Below are positions 4,222-5,546 of a stretch of DNA of 5,546 nt, piece after piece. Source of the stretch: an uncultured Gammaproteobacteria bacterium. GTDB taxonomy: Bacteria; Pseudomonadota; Gammaproteobacteria; Pseudomonadales; Pseudohongiellaceae. The stretch lies in assembly GCA_903889815.1 (NCBI GenBank), contig CAISYX010000395.1:1-5546 (forward strand), given 5' to 3'. The notes below the pieces were generated by a model. It was not told the origin of the DNA and did not search any database. It saw only the letters and a program-made list of their open reading frames with translations. Position numbers and translations under genes: made by a program. Numbering within the stretch: position 1 is the first letter of the stretch; every line of letters begins with the position of its first letter.

Positions 4222-5546
4222 ACAAACTCAATCCCCGTCAGCTGGAAGCTGTGAAATACATCAGCTCCCCTTTGCTCGTGCTCGCCGGTGCGGGCAGCGG
4301 CAAGACCAGTGTGATCACGCAGAAGATCAGCTATCTCATCAACGAATGTGGTTATCCGGCCCACCGGATTGCCGCGGTGACCTTTACCAACAAAGCCGCC
4401 CGCGAGATGAAAGAGCGAGTCGGAAAACTCTCCCGTGAGCGGGAGGGTGGCAGCAATATCCGCGGCCTCACAATCTCGACGTTTCACCATCTCGGCCTGA
4501 CCATCATTCGCAAGGAGCACGCGAAACTCGGATTCAAGTCGGGTTTTTCCATTTTCGACAGCCAGGACAGCCAGTCACTACTCAAGAGTCTACTGCACAA
4601 GGATTCGGAATTGAGTGACGAGCATCTCAAGTTTCTGCAAAGCACCATCTCCAACTGGAAGAACCAGCTGGTGATGCCGGAGCAGGCGAATCTGCTGGCC
4701 GACGAGCCCGAAAAGGTCTTCGCAGCGCGGGTGTATACCCAGTATCAACGCCATCTTGCCGCGTTCAATGCCGTGGATTTTGACGATCTCATTCTATTGC
4801 CGGTGGTGCTGTTCCAGACCCACAGAGACGTACTGGAGCGCTGGCAGAACCGTATCCACTACCTGCTGGTGGACGAGTATCAGGACACCAACACCGGGCA
4901 GTATCTGCTGGTGAAGCTGCTGGTGGGCCCGCGCAACGGACTGACCGTGGTGGGCGACGACGACCAGTCGATCTACTCCTGGCGCGGTGCCAAGCCCGAA
5001 AACATGATTCAGCTCGAGAAGGATTATCCCAGCCTGAAGCTCATCAAACTGGAGCAGAACTACCGTTCCAACAACAATATTCTGACGGCGGCCAACACGC
5101 TCATCGCGAACAATCCGCACTTGTACGAGAAGAAATTGTGGAGCCAGCTGGGAGTCGGTGATCACCTGCGCGTGATCGTCGCGCCAACGCAGGAAGCAGA
5201 AGTGGAGCGCATCGCCACCGAGATTCTTGCCAACTGTGTCACGAAGCGGCTGCGTTTTCGCGACTTCGCCGTGCTCTATCGCGGCAATCATCAGGCCAAG
5301 GCACTGGAGCTGCAACTGCAGGCCAATCAGATTCCGTATCAAATTACAGGTGGCACCTCGTTCTTTTCGCGCAGCGAGATCAAGGATGTGATGGCCTATC
5401 TGCGCCTGCTCATCAACCCCGACGATGACAACGCGTTTCTGCGCGCGATCAACACGCCGCGCCGCAAGATCGGCCCCTCCATCCTCGAGGCACTTGGCAG
5501 CTACGCTACCGAACGCGGCATCGGACTTCTCAGTGCCTGCACGGAA
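4218..5546 (+). CDS. rep: Rep ATP-dependent DNA helicase (5' part, cut by window edge)
   Basis: Rep is a superfamily 1A 3'-to-5' DNA helicase that helps the replisome past DNA-bound proteins and takes part in fork restart. The first 443 codons are present, of about 673 in E. coli. What is seen: Q-motif LNPRQLEAV (4-12), Walker A AGAGSGKT (23-30), motif Ia TFTNKAAREMKERV (55-68), motif Ib TISTFHHLGL (85-94), motif II LLVDEYQDTN (216-225), motif III VVGDDDQSIYSWRGA (244-258) and motif IV KLEQNYRS (277-284). GGTSFFSR (378-385) marks entry to subdomain 2B. Motifs V and VI and the C-terminal tail lie beyond the edge. ISNWKN and the long 1B and 2A matches favour Rep over UvrD or PcrA. The start is GTG: the family begins here and the upstream frame has no start codon before TAA at 4167. 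No Shine-Dalgarno sequence precedes it. The probable promoter -10 is at 4165-4170. Confidence 0.97.
   Translation, partial: MNKLNPRQLEAVKYISSPLLVLAGAGSGKTSVITQKISYLINECGYPAHRIAAVTFTNKAAREMKERVGKLSREREGGSNIRGLTISTFHHLGLTIIRKEHAKLGFKSGFSIFDSQDSQSLLKSLLHKDSELSDEHLKFLQSTISNWKNQLVMPEQANLLADEPEKVFAARVYTQYQRHLAAFNAVDFDDLILLPVVLFQTHRDVLERWQNRIHYLLVDEYQDTNTGQYLLVKLLVGPRNGLTVVGDDDQSIYSWRGAKPENMIQLEKDYPSLKLIKLEQNYRSNNNILTAANTLIANNPHLYEKKLWSQLGVGDHLRVIVAPTQEAEVERIATEILANCVTKRLRFRDFAVLYRGNHQAKALELQLQANQIPYQITGGTSFFSRSEIKDVMAYLRLLINPDDDNAFLRAINTPRRKIGPSILEALGSYATERGIGLLSACTE

Noticed and set aside
4140..4520. A 126-codon minus-strand frame opposite the start of rep
   Set aside because: It lies over conserved Rep helicase motifs and the rep promoter and has no recognisable domain.
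4794..5342. A 182-codon minus-strand frame opposite rep
   Set aside because: Antisense to Rep motifs II-IV; composition and lack of motifs mark it as a shadow frame.
1..5546. CRISPR array, tRNA, rRNA, insertion sequence or prophage element
   Set aside because: No repeated spacer pattern, cloverleaf, transposase or integrase motif was found on either strand.

Overview
The window comes from the chromosome of a gammaproteobacterium. The Rep helicase fragment matches the Escherichia coli and Pseudomonas Rep pattern almost block for block, and ComM and the c-di-GMP protein are also of gammaproteobacterial type. GC is moderately high in the core genes (37 of 60 bases in a hand-counted line inside comM) and lower around the toxin-antitoxin pair (26/60 at 1-60, 23/60 at 601-660). 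I cannot name the genus. From memory, Pseudomonas aeruginosa also has rep beside a GGDEF-EAL gene, with a comM-like gene a few genes away, so the right-hand layout is probably an ancestral arrangement.

Layout, left to right. Positions 1-59 hold no recognisable gene. Positions 60-582 (minus strand) hold a two-gene type II toxin-antitoxin operon. The Phd/YefM-like antitoxin comes first and overlaps the RelE/YafQ-like toxin by 26 bases. A promoter and an imperfect dyad that could be the autoregulatory operator lie just upstream (606-655). Positions 675-2210 (minus) are comM, the AAA+ branch-migration helicase of natural transformation. Its leader (2211-2306) contains a candidate promoter and two short hairpins. 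Positions 2307-4022 (minus) encode a three-domain signalling protein: a receiver-like domain without its phosphoacceptor aspartate, a GGDEF domain reading GGNEF, and an EAL domain with its expected catalytic residues. This is probably a c-di-GMP phosphodiesterase with two sensory or allosteric pseudo-domains. Positions 4023-4217 are a divergent intergenic region with a perfect 8+8 palindrome, a second small hairpin, a consensus -10 box, and two tiny overlapping reading frames leading into rep. From 4218 to the right edge runs rep (plus strand), cut off after 443 codons in subdomain 2B.

Functionally, rep and comM both concern DNA processing (fork progression and recombination during DNA uptake), the middle gene concerns c-di-GMP turnover, and the toxin-antitoxin pair looks like an accessory insertion after comM. 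Nothing visible shows that these genes form one pathway. I see no undescribed system. The points most worth a second look are the doubly degenerate signalling protein, the palindrome at its start, and the unusual translation start of rep.
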